From NCBI GenBank assembly GCA_963833675.1, contig CAWHYW010000048.1:49369-113368 (forward strand): a stretch of 64,000 nucleotides of DNA. The letters run 5' to 3'. The DNA comes from DASQDN01 sp963833675. Lineage in GTDB: Bacteria; Acidobacteriota; Terriglobia; Bryobacterales; Bryobacteraceae. The position numbers were made by a program, and so were the translations under genes. Position 1 is the first letter of the stretch. Each line of letters begins with the position of its first letter. The notes below the pieces were generated by a model. It was not told the DNA's origin. It did not search any database and worked only from the letters and a program-made list of their open reading frames with translations. Positions 37,901-46,289 of the stretch are shown here, one piece after another.

Positions 37901-38321
37901 GCAGACTGGTATCCCGCTCGTGATTCGCGGCGCGAATAACTTCCAGGCAAACCGGCCAAGCTCGACCGGGCAGAGCGCCAAGCTCGATTCGCCAACTGTC
38001 GAACGCTGGTTCAATACCGACGTTTTCGTCAATCCGCCCAACTTCACGTTTGGAAATATCGGGCGCGCGCTGCCGGATGTACGCACCCCCGGCACTGTGA
38101 ATTTCGATCTGTCGCTGCTGAAGAACACGCGGATTACGGAGCGCGTCAACCTTCAGTTCCGCGCGGAAGCATTTAATTTCCTGAACCATGTAAATCTCGG
38201 CGCTCCAAACACAACCTTTGCGGCGGGGCCGGATGGCAAGAATTCCAGCGCCAGCTTCGGAACGATCAGTTCAGCTCGGGACGCGCGGGTCATGCAATTG
38301 GGAATGAAGGTGATTTTCTAG
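34913..38321 (+). CDS. TonB-dependent receptor with N-terminal carboxypeptidase-regulatory-like domain (frameshift)
   Basis: About 1135 residues, the acidobacterial Oar-like type. ATG 34913 is preceded by AGGAG at good spacing. A signal peptide (LRATFAISLLVLCLAAAFAQ) leads to a CarboxypepD_reg-like beta domain (ISGVVTDSQDAAVAG, GFYTAPGLAVGPYEVAVEMP), then a plug (RIQELPLNGRSALALTLL, SINGGPSSMNAQMLDGNNNT, EFGFTAGGAINLVTKSGTNE) and a 22-strand-type barrel ending MQLGMKVIF. One extra base near 35668 splits the open frame just before the barrel (GTAYEFLRNDKFDARN). Probably takes up a carbohydrate or siderophore-like ligand. Only four bases separate it from the aldolase gene. Confidence 0.9.
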
Positions 38322-38325
38322 GTCC

Positions 38326-39249
38326 ATGCAGACGATCTTCGAAGGGATCTATCCGATCCTGAATACGCCGTTCCACGAGGACGGCAGTCTGGACATCGAC
38401 AGTCAGCTTCGGCTTGTCGATTATCTACTCGAGGCCGGGGCTCACGGGTTAGGCCTATTTGGAAACGCCAGTGAAGGATATGCGATCTCGGGCTCCGAAC
38501 GTGCGCAACTGCTCGGCGCGATTGTGCGGCACGTGAAGTGTCGCGTTCCGCTGATCGTAAGTTCCGGACATACGGGGACTGACGTTGCGATCGAGATGAG
38601 CAGCGAAGCGCGGGACCTCGGCGCCGCTGCTCTGATGGTGCTTCCTCCGTATTACCTGAAAACCGATGGAGACGGGCTGCTCCACTACTTTGGAGAGATC
38701 GCTCGTGGAGTGGGACTGCCCATTATGGTCCAGGATGCTCCGCTGATGACGCAGGTGGCAATGCCGGCGCGTCTGCTCGCGCAGATGTCGCAGAAGATTC
38801 CTGAAGTCCAATTGGTCAAGGTGGAAGCGCCGCCCACTGCGCCGAAGATCACCGCTCTGCGCGATACCGGCTGCACCGCCACCCTCTTCGGTGGATTGAA
38901 CGGCCAATTCTTCATTGAGGAGTACGAGCGGGGGAGTCGCGGAGTGATGCCGGGCAGCGATCTGATTCCTGAGTTCGTGGCTATCTGGAATGCTCTGGAG
39001 AGTGGCGATCGGGGAACGGCATGGGACATCTTTGTGCATGTGCTGCCGCTCATCCGGTTCGAGCTGCAGCCCGGTCTGGGTGTTTCGGCGATGAAACACA
39101 ATCTGGTTGCACGGGGCATTCTGAAGAGCGCGCGCGTCAGGCATCCCACGGCGACTTTGGATGCTCGTGCGATTGAAGAGCTGACGAGCTTGCGGGAATG
39201 GGTAGACCAGCGTAAACGCGTGCGGGCGGTTTTTAGGAATCTGCGATAA
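38326..39249 (+). CDS. DHDPS/NAL-family aldolase, not a canonical DapA
   Basis: A 307-residue class I aldolase-fold enzyme. The Schiff-base lysine is K165 (VQLVKVEAP), and LGLFGNASEGY replaces the GTTGE-type loop. The YN motif that supplies the catalytic Tyr in dihydrodipicolinate synthase is missing: the same strand reads PIMVQDAP (Q136-D137). This makes lysine biosynthesis unlikely. The subfamily more probably cleaves or dehydrates a 2-keto-3-deoxy sugar acid or a related keto acid. Its place directly behind a TonB-dependent receptor suggests breakdown of the imported compound. Confidence 0.82.
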   Translation: MQTIFEGIYPILNTPFHEDGSLDIDSQLRLVDYLLEAGAHGLGLFGNASEGYAISGSERAQLLGAIVRHVKCRVPLIVSSGHTGTDVAIEMSSEARDLGAAALMVLPPYYLKTDGDGLLHYFGEIARGVGLPIMVQDAPLMTQVAMPARLLAQMSQKIPEVQLVKVEAPPTAPKITALRDTGCTATLFGGLNGQFFIEEYERGSRGVMPGSDLIPEFVAIWNALESGDRGTAWDIFVHVLPLIRFELQPGLGVSAMKHNLVARGILKSARVRHPTATLDARAIEELTSLREWVDQRKRVRAVFRNLR

Positions 39250-39584
39250 GGTGGAATCGCGAGGCCCGCCGAGACGAATCTGGAAGCCTGGAAGCTATTC
39301 CTTGAGCTGCAGGGGAGAATGAGTCACGATGACAAGGCTCGGCAACACTTCCCCAAGCGATCGCGCCCGGTCTGATGCCCTATTCCGGTTCAATCTATCC
39401 TCTTGAAACCGATAATTCATTCAGCACGCGTCAGACCGAGTTCGCGCAGTACATCCGACTGTACGACCTTACAGCACACGTGACACTCACTCTTGCGCTA
39501 ATCAACCTGCCGCAATCGATCAGTTCATAGATGGCCGCGGTTACTATTCCGATAGAGTAGGGGATTGTCAAGACTTTCACATTT
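39250..39584. other. Intergenic region with one weak open frame
   Basis: 335 bases between aldolase and sulfatase. A plus-strand frame runs 39333-39530 with an ATG at 39375 (MPYSGSIYPLETDNS..., 51 residues). It has a poor ribosome site and no recognisable motif, and may be a gene remnant or chance. The sulfatase promoter presumably lies at the 3' end of the stretch. Confidence 0.35.
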
Positions 39585-41204
39585 ATGGATCGAAGAACAT
39601 TCCTGAAGACCGCTTCCTCCTCGGCCTTCACGTCAGCTTTCGGTCAGTCACGAGATCGGAAACCGAATTTCGTCGTGATTCTCGCGGACGATATGGGGTA
39701 CTCCGATGCAGGTTGCTATGGCGGCGATGTCGACACACCGAATATCGATAAGCTCGCGGCCGGCGGTCTCCGCTTTACGCAGGCGTATTCCACGGCGCGA
39801 TGCGGGCCATCAAGAGATTGTCTGCTAACGGGCTATTATGCCCAGCAGACAGCGGCAGACATCATGACACCCGGCAGCACACCGGATTGGACACGATTTC
39901 TCCCGGAGTATCTAAAGCCGCGAGGGTATCGCTCCTACCATTCAGGAAAGTGGCACATCAAATTTTCTGCCTTGGCCGGAACAGGCTTCGACCATTCGTA
40001 CATGCTGTTGGATGAGAATCGCTATTTCGCTCCACGGCTCCAACATCTCGACGAGCAGCCGCTTCCAGCCGTAAAGCCCGAGGATCACTTCTACGTCACA
40101 AAAGCGATCGGCGAACACGGCGTTCGGTTTTTGAAGCAACATGCAGCCGAAGACTCCAACAATCCTTTCTTCCTTTACCTCGCGTTTACATCACCACACT
40201 TTCCATTGCACGCGTTGCAAGAAGACATCGATCACTACAAAGACCGTTTTTCGGAAGGCTGGGATGCAGCTCGTGAAAAGCGGTTTCAGCGCATGCGGCG
40301 CATGGGATTGGTGAACTGCGAACTGTCACCGATGGAGCCCGGTGTACGACCGTCGTGGAGCACGCCCGACAAGGAGCTGTTCGAAAAGATCGGCCCGGGC
40401 GAAGTCACTCGAGCTGTGCCATGGTCGACGTTAACGCCTGAGCAGAAGAAGCTCCAGCGGACGAAGATGGCCATACACGGAGCGATGATCACCCGGATGG
40501 ATAAGGAGATCGGACGAGTAGTGGATCAGCTCCAAGCGATGAACCAGCTCGACAACACCGTAATTCTGTTTCTCTCGGACAACGGCGCAAGCGCGGAACA
40601 GATTATCCGCGGTGACGGGCATGATTCATCCGCCGCGCCAGGATCAGGCGCTTCCTATCTGTGTCTCGGGCCAGGATGGGCGAGCGCTTCGAACACACCG
40701 TTCCGACTACATAAGTCATACGTGAATGAAGGCGGGATCGCATCGCCGTTGATCGTCCACTGGCCTGCTGGAATCCGGGACAAAGGCGCCTTACGGCATG
40801 ATCCCTGTCATTTCATCGACGTGCTGCCGACGCTGGTCGGACTCGCCGGCGGTAATCCCGCCACGACGACTCCAAAGGATGCCCCGCCGCTGCCGGGTAG
40901 AAACCTCGCTCCAGCGTTTGCGAAAAGCGGGACGGTCAACCGGGATTATTTATACTTCAATCACTCAAACAATCGAGCGATCCGGGTGGGCGATTGGAAA
41001 CTCATCGCGACCGGTCAGACGGGACCGTGGGAGTTGTACGATCTGAGCAAGGACCGTGCCGAACAGCGGAACCTTATCTCGAAACAGCCCGAACGGGCCG
41101 CACAGTTGAGCAAGTTATGGCAGGATCGGGATACGGAGTTCGTGAAAGTTCGGGAGGCTGCAAAAGCCACAAACAAACCTCGCCTCGAACGGAAGACCGT
41201 GTAG
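39585..41204 (+). CDS. Tat-exported sulfatase (arylsulfatase family)
   Basis: A 539-residue sulfatase. A twin-arginine signal (MDRRTFLKTASSS) precedes the metal-binding LADDMGYSDAGCYGG and the key CGPSRDCLLTG motif; C73 of CxPSR is converted to formylglycine in active enzymes. SGKWH and FLSDNGAS add catalytic and metal-ligand residues, and the C-terminal subdomain (GDWKLI, WELYDLSKDRAEQRNL) is typical. It hydrolyses sulfate esters in the periplasm or outside. No maturase gene is next to it. With the receptor and aldolase upstream it may serve use of a sulfated carbohydrate. Confidence 0.93.
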   Translation: MDRRTFLKTASSSAFTSAFGQSRDRKPNFVVILADDMGYSDAGCYGGDVDTPNIDKLAAGGLRFTQAYSTARCGPSRDCLLTGYYAQQTAADIMTPGSTPDWTRFLPEYLKPRGYRSYHSGKWHIKFSALAGTGFDHSYMLLDENRYFAPRLQHLDEQPLPAVKPEDHFYVTKAIGEHGVRFLKQHAAEDSNNPFFLYLAFTSPHFPLHALQEDIDHYKDRFSEGWDAAREKRFQRMRRMGLVNCELSPMEPGVRPSWSTPDKELFEKIGPGEVTRAVPWSTLTPEQKKLQRTKMAIHGAMITRMDKEIGRVVDQLQAMNQLDNTVILFLSDNGASAEQIIRGDGHDSSAAPGSGASYLCLGPGWASASNTPFRLHKSYVNEGGIASPLIVHWPAGIRDKGALRHDPCHFIDVLPTLVGLAGGNPATTTPKDAPPLPGRNLAPAFAKSGTVNRDYLYFNHSNNRAIRVGDWKLIATGQTGPWELYDLSKDRAEQRNLISKQPERAAQLSKLWQDRDTEFVKVREAAKATNKPRLERKTV

Positions 41205-41213
41205 GAGAACGCA

Positions 41214-42287
41214 ATGAGCGCATGGCCGGACCACCGCATCCAGGATCTCTTTGGTATCGAGCTGCCGATCATCCAGGCCCCGATGGCAGGACCTGTGCAC
41301 TCAGACATGGTGATAGCCGTGTCGGAAGCCGGGGGACTGGGCTCACTTCCGTGTGCCATGTCGAGCCTCGACCAGGTTCGAAATGAGCTTCAGACCATTC
41401 GGCAGAAGACATCGAAGCCCATCAATGTCAATTTCTTTTGCCACCACTCGCCGGAAGTCGATGCAGCGCGTGAGAGCGCTTGGAGACAGCGACTGGAACG
41501 ATACTACGTCGAATTGGGGATGGATCCAAAAGGGACTGTTCCGAGTTCCAGCCGCACGCCATTCGATCGCGATTTCTGCGATCTGATGCTTGAGTTCAAA
41601 CCGGAAGTAGTCAGCTTTCATTTCGGCCTGCCCAGTAGGGATCTGGTCGATCGATTGAAGGAGGGCGGCGTCAAAATCATATGTTCGGCAACTTCGGTCG
41701 ATGAAGCTCGGTGGCTCGAGATCAGACGATGTGACGCGATCATTGCGCAGGGTTTCGAGGCCGGAGGACATCGCGGCATGTTTCTCACTGATGATATTTC
41801 TACTCAAGTCGGCACGATGGCTTTGGTGCCTCAAGTAGTGGACGCGGTGAAAACACCCGTGATCGCAGCCGGCGGAATTGCCGATGCGCGAGGAATCGTA
41901 GCCGCGTTCGCGCTGGGCGCTTCTGCGGTGCAAATGGGGACTGCCTATTTGTTCTGTCCCGAAGCCCGGTTAAACCCGGTGCATCGGGAGGCGCTGAAGA
42001 ATGCGAAAGACAATCAGACTGCGCTCACGAACGTATTCACCGGAAGACCGGCGCGGAGCATCGTCAACCGTATCGTTCGTGAAGTCGGCCCAATGTCAGA
42101 TGTCGCGCCGGAGTTCCCACTCGCGGCCGGCGCCATCACACCTATCCGCTTGAAGTCCGAAGCTGCAGGCTCGCAAGACTTCATTCCACTGTGGTCGGGG
42201 CAGGCGGCGCGATTAGGCCGTGAACTTCCGGCAGCCGAGCTAACCAAACAACTGGCCGAAGAGGCCCTGCAAAAGCTGGGTTCCTGA
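41214..42287 (+). CDS. Nitronate monooxygenase (2-nitropropane dioxygenase family)
   Basis: A 357-residue FMN-dependent TIM-barrel enzyme. It starts nine bases after the sulfatase with the family opening FGIELPIIQAPMAG, then AIIAQGFEAGGHRG (active-site His region), VIAAGGIADARGIVAAFALG (phosphate-binding loop) and GASAVQMGTAYLFCPEA. Known members oxidise propionate-3-nitronate, a toxic metabolite, to malonic semialdehyde; some paralogues reduce enoyl or quinone substrates instead. Probably co-transcribed with the sulfatase without an obvious functional link. Confidence 0.9.
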   Translation: MSAWPDHRIQDLFGIELPIIQAPMAGPVHSDMVIAVSEAGGLGSLPCAMSSLDQVRNELQTIRQKTSKPINVNFFCHHSPEVDAARESAWRQRLERYYVELGMDPKGTVPSSSRTPFDRDFCDLMLEFKPEVVSFHFGLPSRDLVDRLKEGGVKIICSATSVDEARWLEIRRCDAIIAQGFEAGGHRGMFLTDDISTQVGTMALVPQVVDAVKTPVIAAGGIADARGIVAAFALGASAVQMGTAYLFCPEARLNPVHREALKNAKDNQTALTNVFTGRPARSIVNRIVREVGPMSDVAPEFPLAAGAITPIRLKSEAAGSQDFIPLWSGQAARLGRELPAAELTKQLAEEALQKLGS

Positions 42288-42298
42288 ACAGGCCGGCA

Positions 42299-42592
42299 CT
42301 AAGGCAGTCCGCCTACGATCTTGCGGTATTCATCCTCGGTAAAGGCTCGACAGGTTTCGGATGTGATGTTCCCTTGCGCGGCCAATGCCAGTAGGACCTT
42401 TGCCAAGGCCGTGTCATCGGGCGCTTCGATCGTGGCGATCATGTCGTAACGTCCCGTTACCATGTAGAAGTCCTTCATGGTGATACCGGCCGATTGAAAG
42501 GCTTTCCGCGCCGCATCCAGTCTGGACGGACTTTGTTTCAGGTTCTGACGCCCTTGCGGCGTCCACTTCAGGAGACCAATGTAGGTTGGCAT
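42299..42592 (-). CDS. GYD-domain protein
   Basis: A 97-residue ferredoxin-like-fold protein. It begins MPTYIGLLKWTPQGRQNLK and contains the namesake MVTGRYDMIATIEAPDD with LALAAQGNITSETCRAF, all typical of the GYD family, whose function is poorly defined. No metal or cofactor motif is present. It is convergent with the nitronate monooxygenase and upstream of no obvious partner. Confidence 0.88.
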   Translation of the reverse strand: MPTYIGLLKWTPQGRQNLKQSPSRLDAARKAFQSAGITMKDFYMVTGRYDMIATIEAPDDTALAKVLLALAAQGNITSETCRAFTEDEYRKIVGGLP

Positions 42593-42628
42593 GGCATTCC
42601 TCCAGTGGAGGATTGTACTCCCAATCAG

Positions 42629-44164
42629 CTACAACGGAAACTCGATACCTTGGGCCAATGGAAGCTCATTAGACCAATTGATCGTGACCGTTTGCCGCCG
42701 CATGTATGCCTTCCAGGCGTCACTGCCGGACTCACGGCCACCGCCGGTCTCCTTTTCTCCTCCGAACGCGCCACCGATTTCCGCGCCGCTGGTGCCGATA
42801 TTCACGTTTGCAATTCCGCAATCGCTCCCACGCGCGCTCAGAAAAGTTTCTGCCGCGATCAGATCTTTCGTGAAAATAGCCGAAGATAGACCTTGCGGCA
42901 CGCCGTTGTGCCATTCGATCACTTGCGCGAGGTCATCGAATTCGATCAGGTAGAGAATCGGCGCAAACACTTCGAACTGTAGCAGCGGCATTTGCGGAGG
43001 CGCCCGTACCAGTGCCGGTTCCACAAAGCAACCACCTAAAGCGCGTCCGCCCCAAACGATTTCTCCACCCTGTTCGACTGCCCATCGAAGGGCTTCCTGC
43101 ATGCGCTCGACGGCAGTTTCATTGATCAGGGGACCAACCAGCGTTCCTACTTCCAAAGGCGATCCGATACGCACCTGCTTGTAGGCGGACACAAGTCTTT
43201 CAGTGAGCGCCTTCGATATGGAGCTGTGGATGAAGAGTCGCCGAATACTGGTGCACCGCTGCCCTGCGGTGCCGACAGCGCCAAACAACACAGCGCGCGT
43301 GACCATTTGCAGATCCGCATCGCCCATAACGATCACTCCGTTGTTTCCACCCAATTCGAGCAGTGTCTTCGCGAGCCGTTTGGAGGCCACCTCTGCCACT
43401 CGCTTCCCCATCGCAGTAGACCCTGTTGCGCTGATCAGAGGAATGCGTTTATCAATTAGCATGCGCTCGCCTACGGATTCAACATCGCCGACAACAAGAT
43501 TGAACACGCCCTCCCACCCGTGCCTCTCCATCACTCGCTGACAAACCTTCTGCACTGCGATCGCAGTAAGCGGCGCCTCGGGCGAGGGCTTCCAGACCAC
43601 GCAGTCTCCGCACACCGCGGCAATCAGCGCGTTCCATGACCACACAGCCACGGGAAAATTAAACGCGCTGATCACGCCTACCACTCCCAATGGATGCCAC
43701 TGTTCGTACATGCGATGTTCCGGACGCTCGCTGGGCATCGTCAGTCCGTACAGTTGTCTCGACAGACCGACGGCGAAATCGGCGATATCGATCATCTCCT
43801 GGACTTCGCCCACGCCTTCCTGCAAAATCTTCCCGGTCTCCATCGATACCAACGCGCCCAGTTCCTGCCTGACCGCCCGGAGTTCCTCGCCGATCTCACG
43901 CACGATCAAACCGCGCTTCGGCGCCGGCAGCATGCGCCAGCGCAAAAACGTTTGAGAGGCTGCATGAACGACCTCGTCGTAGTCTTCTTCCGCCGCCATC
44001 AGCACATCGGCGATCGCCATGCCTGTCGATGGGTCTATAGAAGAGATACGGCGACCAGCCGGCTGATCGACCCACGGCCCATACGACGCGCCTGAATTCA
44101 CCGCTTCAATCCCGAGCCTTGCGAGAACCGATTTGCGAAGTGAGGCTAAATCTGCGCCAGCCAT
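42629..44164 (-). CDS. Aldehyde dehydrogenase of the ALDH7 type (aminoadipate-semialdehyde-like)
   Basis: A 511-residue NAD-dependent dehydrogenase. The nucleotide domain has AFNFPVAVWSWN and ATGSTAMGKRVAE; the general base Glu is in ELGGNNGVIV and the nucleophile in GTAGQRCTSI. The C-terminal stretch GAEIGGAFGGEKETGGGRES is diagnostic for the ALDH7 family, which oxidises L-2-aminoadipate 6-semialdehyde in lysine breakdown and related aldehydes. The start overlaps the end of the radical SAM gene by 19 bases, so they share a transcript. Confidence 0.9.
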   Translation of the reverse strand: MAGADLASLRKSVLARLGIEAVNSGASYGPWVDQPAGRRISSIDPSTGMAIADVLMAAEEDYDEVVHAASQTFLRWRMLPAPKRGLIVREIGEELRAVRQELGALVSMETGKILQEGVGEVQEMIDIADFAVGLSRQLYGLTMPSERPEHRMYEQWHPLGVVGVISAFNFPVAVWSWNALIAAVCGDCVVWKPSPEAPLTAIAVQKVCQRVMERHGWEGVFNLVVGDVESVGERMLIDKRIPLISATGSTAMGKRVAEVASKRLAKTLLELGGNNGVIVMGDADLQMVTRAVLFGAVGTAGQRCTSIRRLFIHSSISKALTERLVSAYKQVRIGSPLEVGTLVGPLINETAVERMQEALRWAVEQGGEIVWGGRALGGCFVEPALVRAPPQMPLLQFEVFAPILYLIEFDDLAQVIEWHNGVPQGLSSAIFTKDLIAAETFLSARGSDCGIANVNIGTSGAEIGGAFGGEKETGGGRESGSDAWKAYMRRQTVTINWSNELPLAQGIEFPL

Positions 44165-45003
44165 GAAAATCCCTCCGTGCCAATAGCGAATTTTTTGCCG
44201 TGGGCTTCGGCCACGCGGCGGATGCGCTCCACGATTCTAGTTTGAAACGCCGGATCGAACCATTGCAGGTGACCCTGAGCCTCCGCAAGTCGGAATGCCT
44301 GCTCACGAGTCGTAGCGCCGGTAGTCTTAACTTCGCGAAGGTGGAGAGGATCGCCGATGAGATCAGTTCCGGCCGCGTCGAGCGCCATTTCCGCGAGCGC
44401 TTCAGGATCACAAGGCAGTATCGGCGCAAGCGTCACATGAACAGTGATGCCCGCTGAACGTAGCCGCCGGATGAGTTCGAGCCGCTGCATATTGGATTCG
44501 CAATGCGGTTCATAGAAACGACGGACGTCGTCTCTGTCTGTCGTTACCGAAAAGCTTACACGAAGGATAGTCTTACCGCTGAGCTCTTGAAGAGGCGCCA
44601 TGTCACGCTCGATCAGCGGGCCTCGCGTTTGAATCGTGAATACGGCGGGAGGCCTCCTCAGAACGGCCTCGAGAATTTCCGGCATCAATCGCTGCTCGGC
44701 CTCAGCGGGCTGATATGGATCCACCAACGGCGAGCAATAGATTCGTTGATGAGGTCGCAACTCACGGGTCAGCAGCTCGGACGCATTGGCTTTGAACGTG
44801 GTGAACTGGCCCCATCGCTCCCAATCCGCTCGTTTCAAGCCTCCAAAGACGCGCAAGGTCGGAACGTAGCAGTACACGCAGCCGTAGGTGCAGTTGCGGG
44901 CGGGCGTTAATGAATGGGTGAAACCCGCTTCCGCGATGAACCCTGATGTGCGGCTGAGGATGGAACTCGACTTTGCTTCGTAGATAGGGAGGTCTCGTGC
45001 CAC
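44146..45003 (-). CDS. Radical SAM protein (SplB-like)
   Basis: A 285-residue enzyme. The cluster-binding CxxxCxxC is CTYGCVYC at about residues 38-45, preceded by the family motif SLTPARN. Other landmarks are IYCSPLVDPYQPAE, FTIQTRGPLIERD and ILRVSFSVTTDRDD, which place it in the spore-photoproduct-lyase-like/Rv2578c group of unknown reaction. It overlaps ALDH7 downstream by 19 bases and the amidohydrolase upstream by 97 bases. The conserved N-terminus (YEAKSSSILSR) makes a later start unlikely, so the long overlap rests on the amidohydrolase end. Confidence 0.87.
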   Translation of the reverse strand: MARDLPIYEAKSSSILSRTSGFIAEAGFTHSLTPARNCTYGCVYCYVPTLRVFGGLKRADWERWGQFTTFKANASELLTRELRPHQRIYCSPLVDPYQPAEAEQRLMPEILEAVLRRPPAVFTIQTRGPLIERDMAPLQELSGKTILRVSFSVTTDRDDVRRFYEPHCESNMQRLELIRRLRSAGITVHVTLAPILPCDPEALAEMALDAAGTDLIGDPLHLREVKTTGATTREQAFRLAEAQGHLQWFDPAFQTRIVERIRRVAEAHGKKFAIGTEGFSWLAQI

Positions 45004-46235
45004 GCTAAGTCAGGCTCCTTAGATAACCGATCCAACTGCTTGCGTTCAAGTAGGCGGCCCCGGACGATCACCGCGGAGATCTTTCGTGCGTTACGTATGT
45101 CATCCAGTGGATTCGAATCCAGTAAAACGAGATCGGCGAGTTTTCCGCGGGCTATCGATCCCGACTGAGCCTCGCTAGCGAAATAGCGCGCCGGATTCGT
45201 GGTGGCAGTACGCAGCGCTTGAGCGGGCGTCAGACCCGCCTGCACAAGTAGCTCTAACTCTTGATGCAGTGCCTGACCCGCGCGCAAACCATCTTCTCCC
45301 GTGTCAGTGCCTGCGAGCAATCCCACGCCATTCCGCTGCATCAGAGCGACTAACCTCATATCGAATTCGTAATCGGCCGCAGCTATTTTCTTTCGAATAA
45401 TTAGAGTTGGCGTTTGCCAGACATCGAAGCGCGCCATCTTTCGAAACAGCTCGGTTGCTTTCGATTCATCAAACGTTTCATAAGTACGGGCGCGAATGCG
45501 TGCAAGTTCTCCCGTATCACCAGTGGCAACCGCGAGTGAACGCGCCTCGCGAAGTTCGCGTTCTTCCGAAGAGCAGGCCAACGCGATCCCAAACAGGTGT
45601 TCCATGCTCTTCTGGCGGGCATCGATCGCCTGCGCGACCGTCACGGAATCCGGCACATGGCCCGCAAATACTGCGCGGATGACACGGGCGCGCTGCGCCA
45701 AGGCGAAGTATGCATCCGGTTTCAAGGTGGAGAGAACATCGATGAAATCCGCGCCCTGGCTATCGATCGCATCGACTGTGCGCCGGGCCTGGTCTGGGCT
45801 TCCAGCCCGTACCACCATCATTCTGGGGTTCTCGGGCCCCAGCCCATCGACAGGAGATCCGGAGGTGCGGATCCTGGGACCGAGAAGGCGACCCGATTCT
45901 ACGTCGGTCCGCCAGCCTCGGGTGCGCGCGAAATCACTACCCATATCGCGCACGCCCACCACTCCGTTCACAACAAAGGAGCCAAAGGCAGGTTTTTTGT
46001 CCCAGAGATGCACATGCATGTCCCAGAGACCCGGGATCAGATACTTGCCTGTACCGTTAATCGCGCCCGTTTGCATTCTCCCCGGAGTTACCGAGGTAAT
46101 GCGCTCCTTGGACATTAAAACGTTCATATCCTTGCGAATCGTGCCGCTCTCAACGTCGACAATATTGACGTTTCGAATCGTTAACGGCGCAGCCTGAGCG
46201 ACCACACCGAGCAGCAGCAACGCGAGGAACCCCAC
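44907..46235 (-). CDS. Secreted metal-dependent amidohydrolase
   Basis: A 442-residue enzyme with a signal-like N-terminus (MGFLALLLLGVVAQAAP). The metal-binding HxH is WDMHVHLWD near residue 74; later ligands appear in VFAGHVPD, SMEHLFGI and LLAGTDTGEDG, and the C-terminal part (PARYFASEAQSGSIARGKLADLVLLD) is typical of imidazolonepropionase/prolidase-like amidohydrolases. It probably hydrolyses amide or peptide bonds in the periplasm. The last 30 or so residues (after about LDRLSKEPDLAWHE) overlap the radical SAM gene and do not look conserved, so the true end may be earlier. Confidence 0.8.
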   Translation of the reverse strand: MGFLALLLLGVVAQAAPLTIRNVNIVDVESGTIRKDMNVLMSKERITSVTPGRMQTGAINGTGKYLIPGLWDMHVHLWDKKPAFGSFVVNGVVGVRDMGSDFARTRGWRTDVESGRLLGPRIRTSGSPVDGLGPENPRMMVVRAGSPDQARRTVDAIDSQGADFIDVLSTLKPDAYFALAQRARVIRAVFAGHVPDSVTVAQAIDARQKSMEHLFGIALACSSEERELREARSLAVATGDTGELARIRARTYETFDESKATELFRKMARFDVWQTPTLIIRKKIAAADYEFDMRLVALMQRNGVGLLAGTDTGEDGLRAGQALHQELELLVQAGLTPAQALRTATTNPARYFASEAQSGSIARGKLADLVLLDSNPLDDIRNARKISAVIVRGRLLERKQLDRLSKEPDLAWHETSLSTKQSRVPSSAAHQGSSRKRVSPIH

Positions 46236-46289
46236 ATCGACAGGATAGCGGACGGCGCATACGCTAGCATAAATTAAGCACCTTCACGC

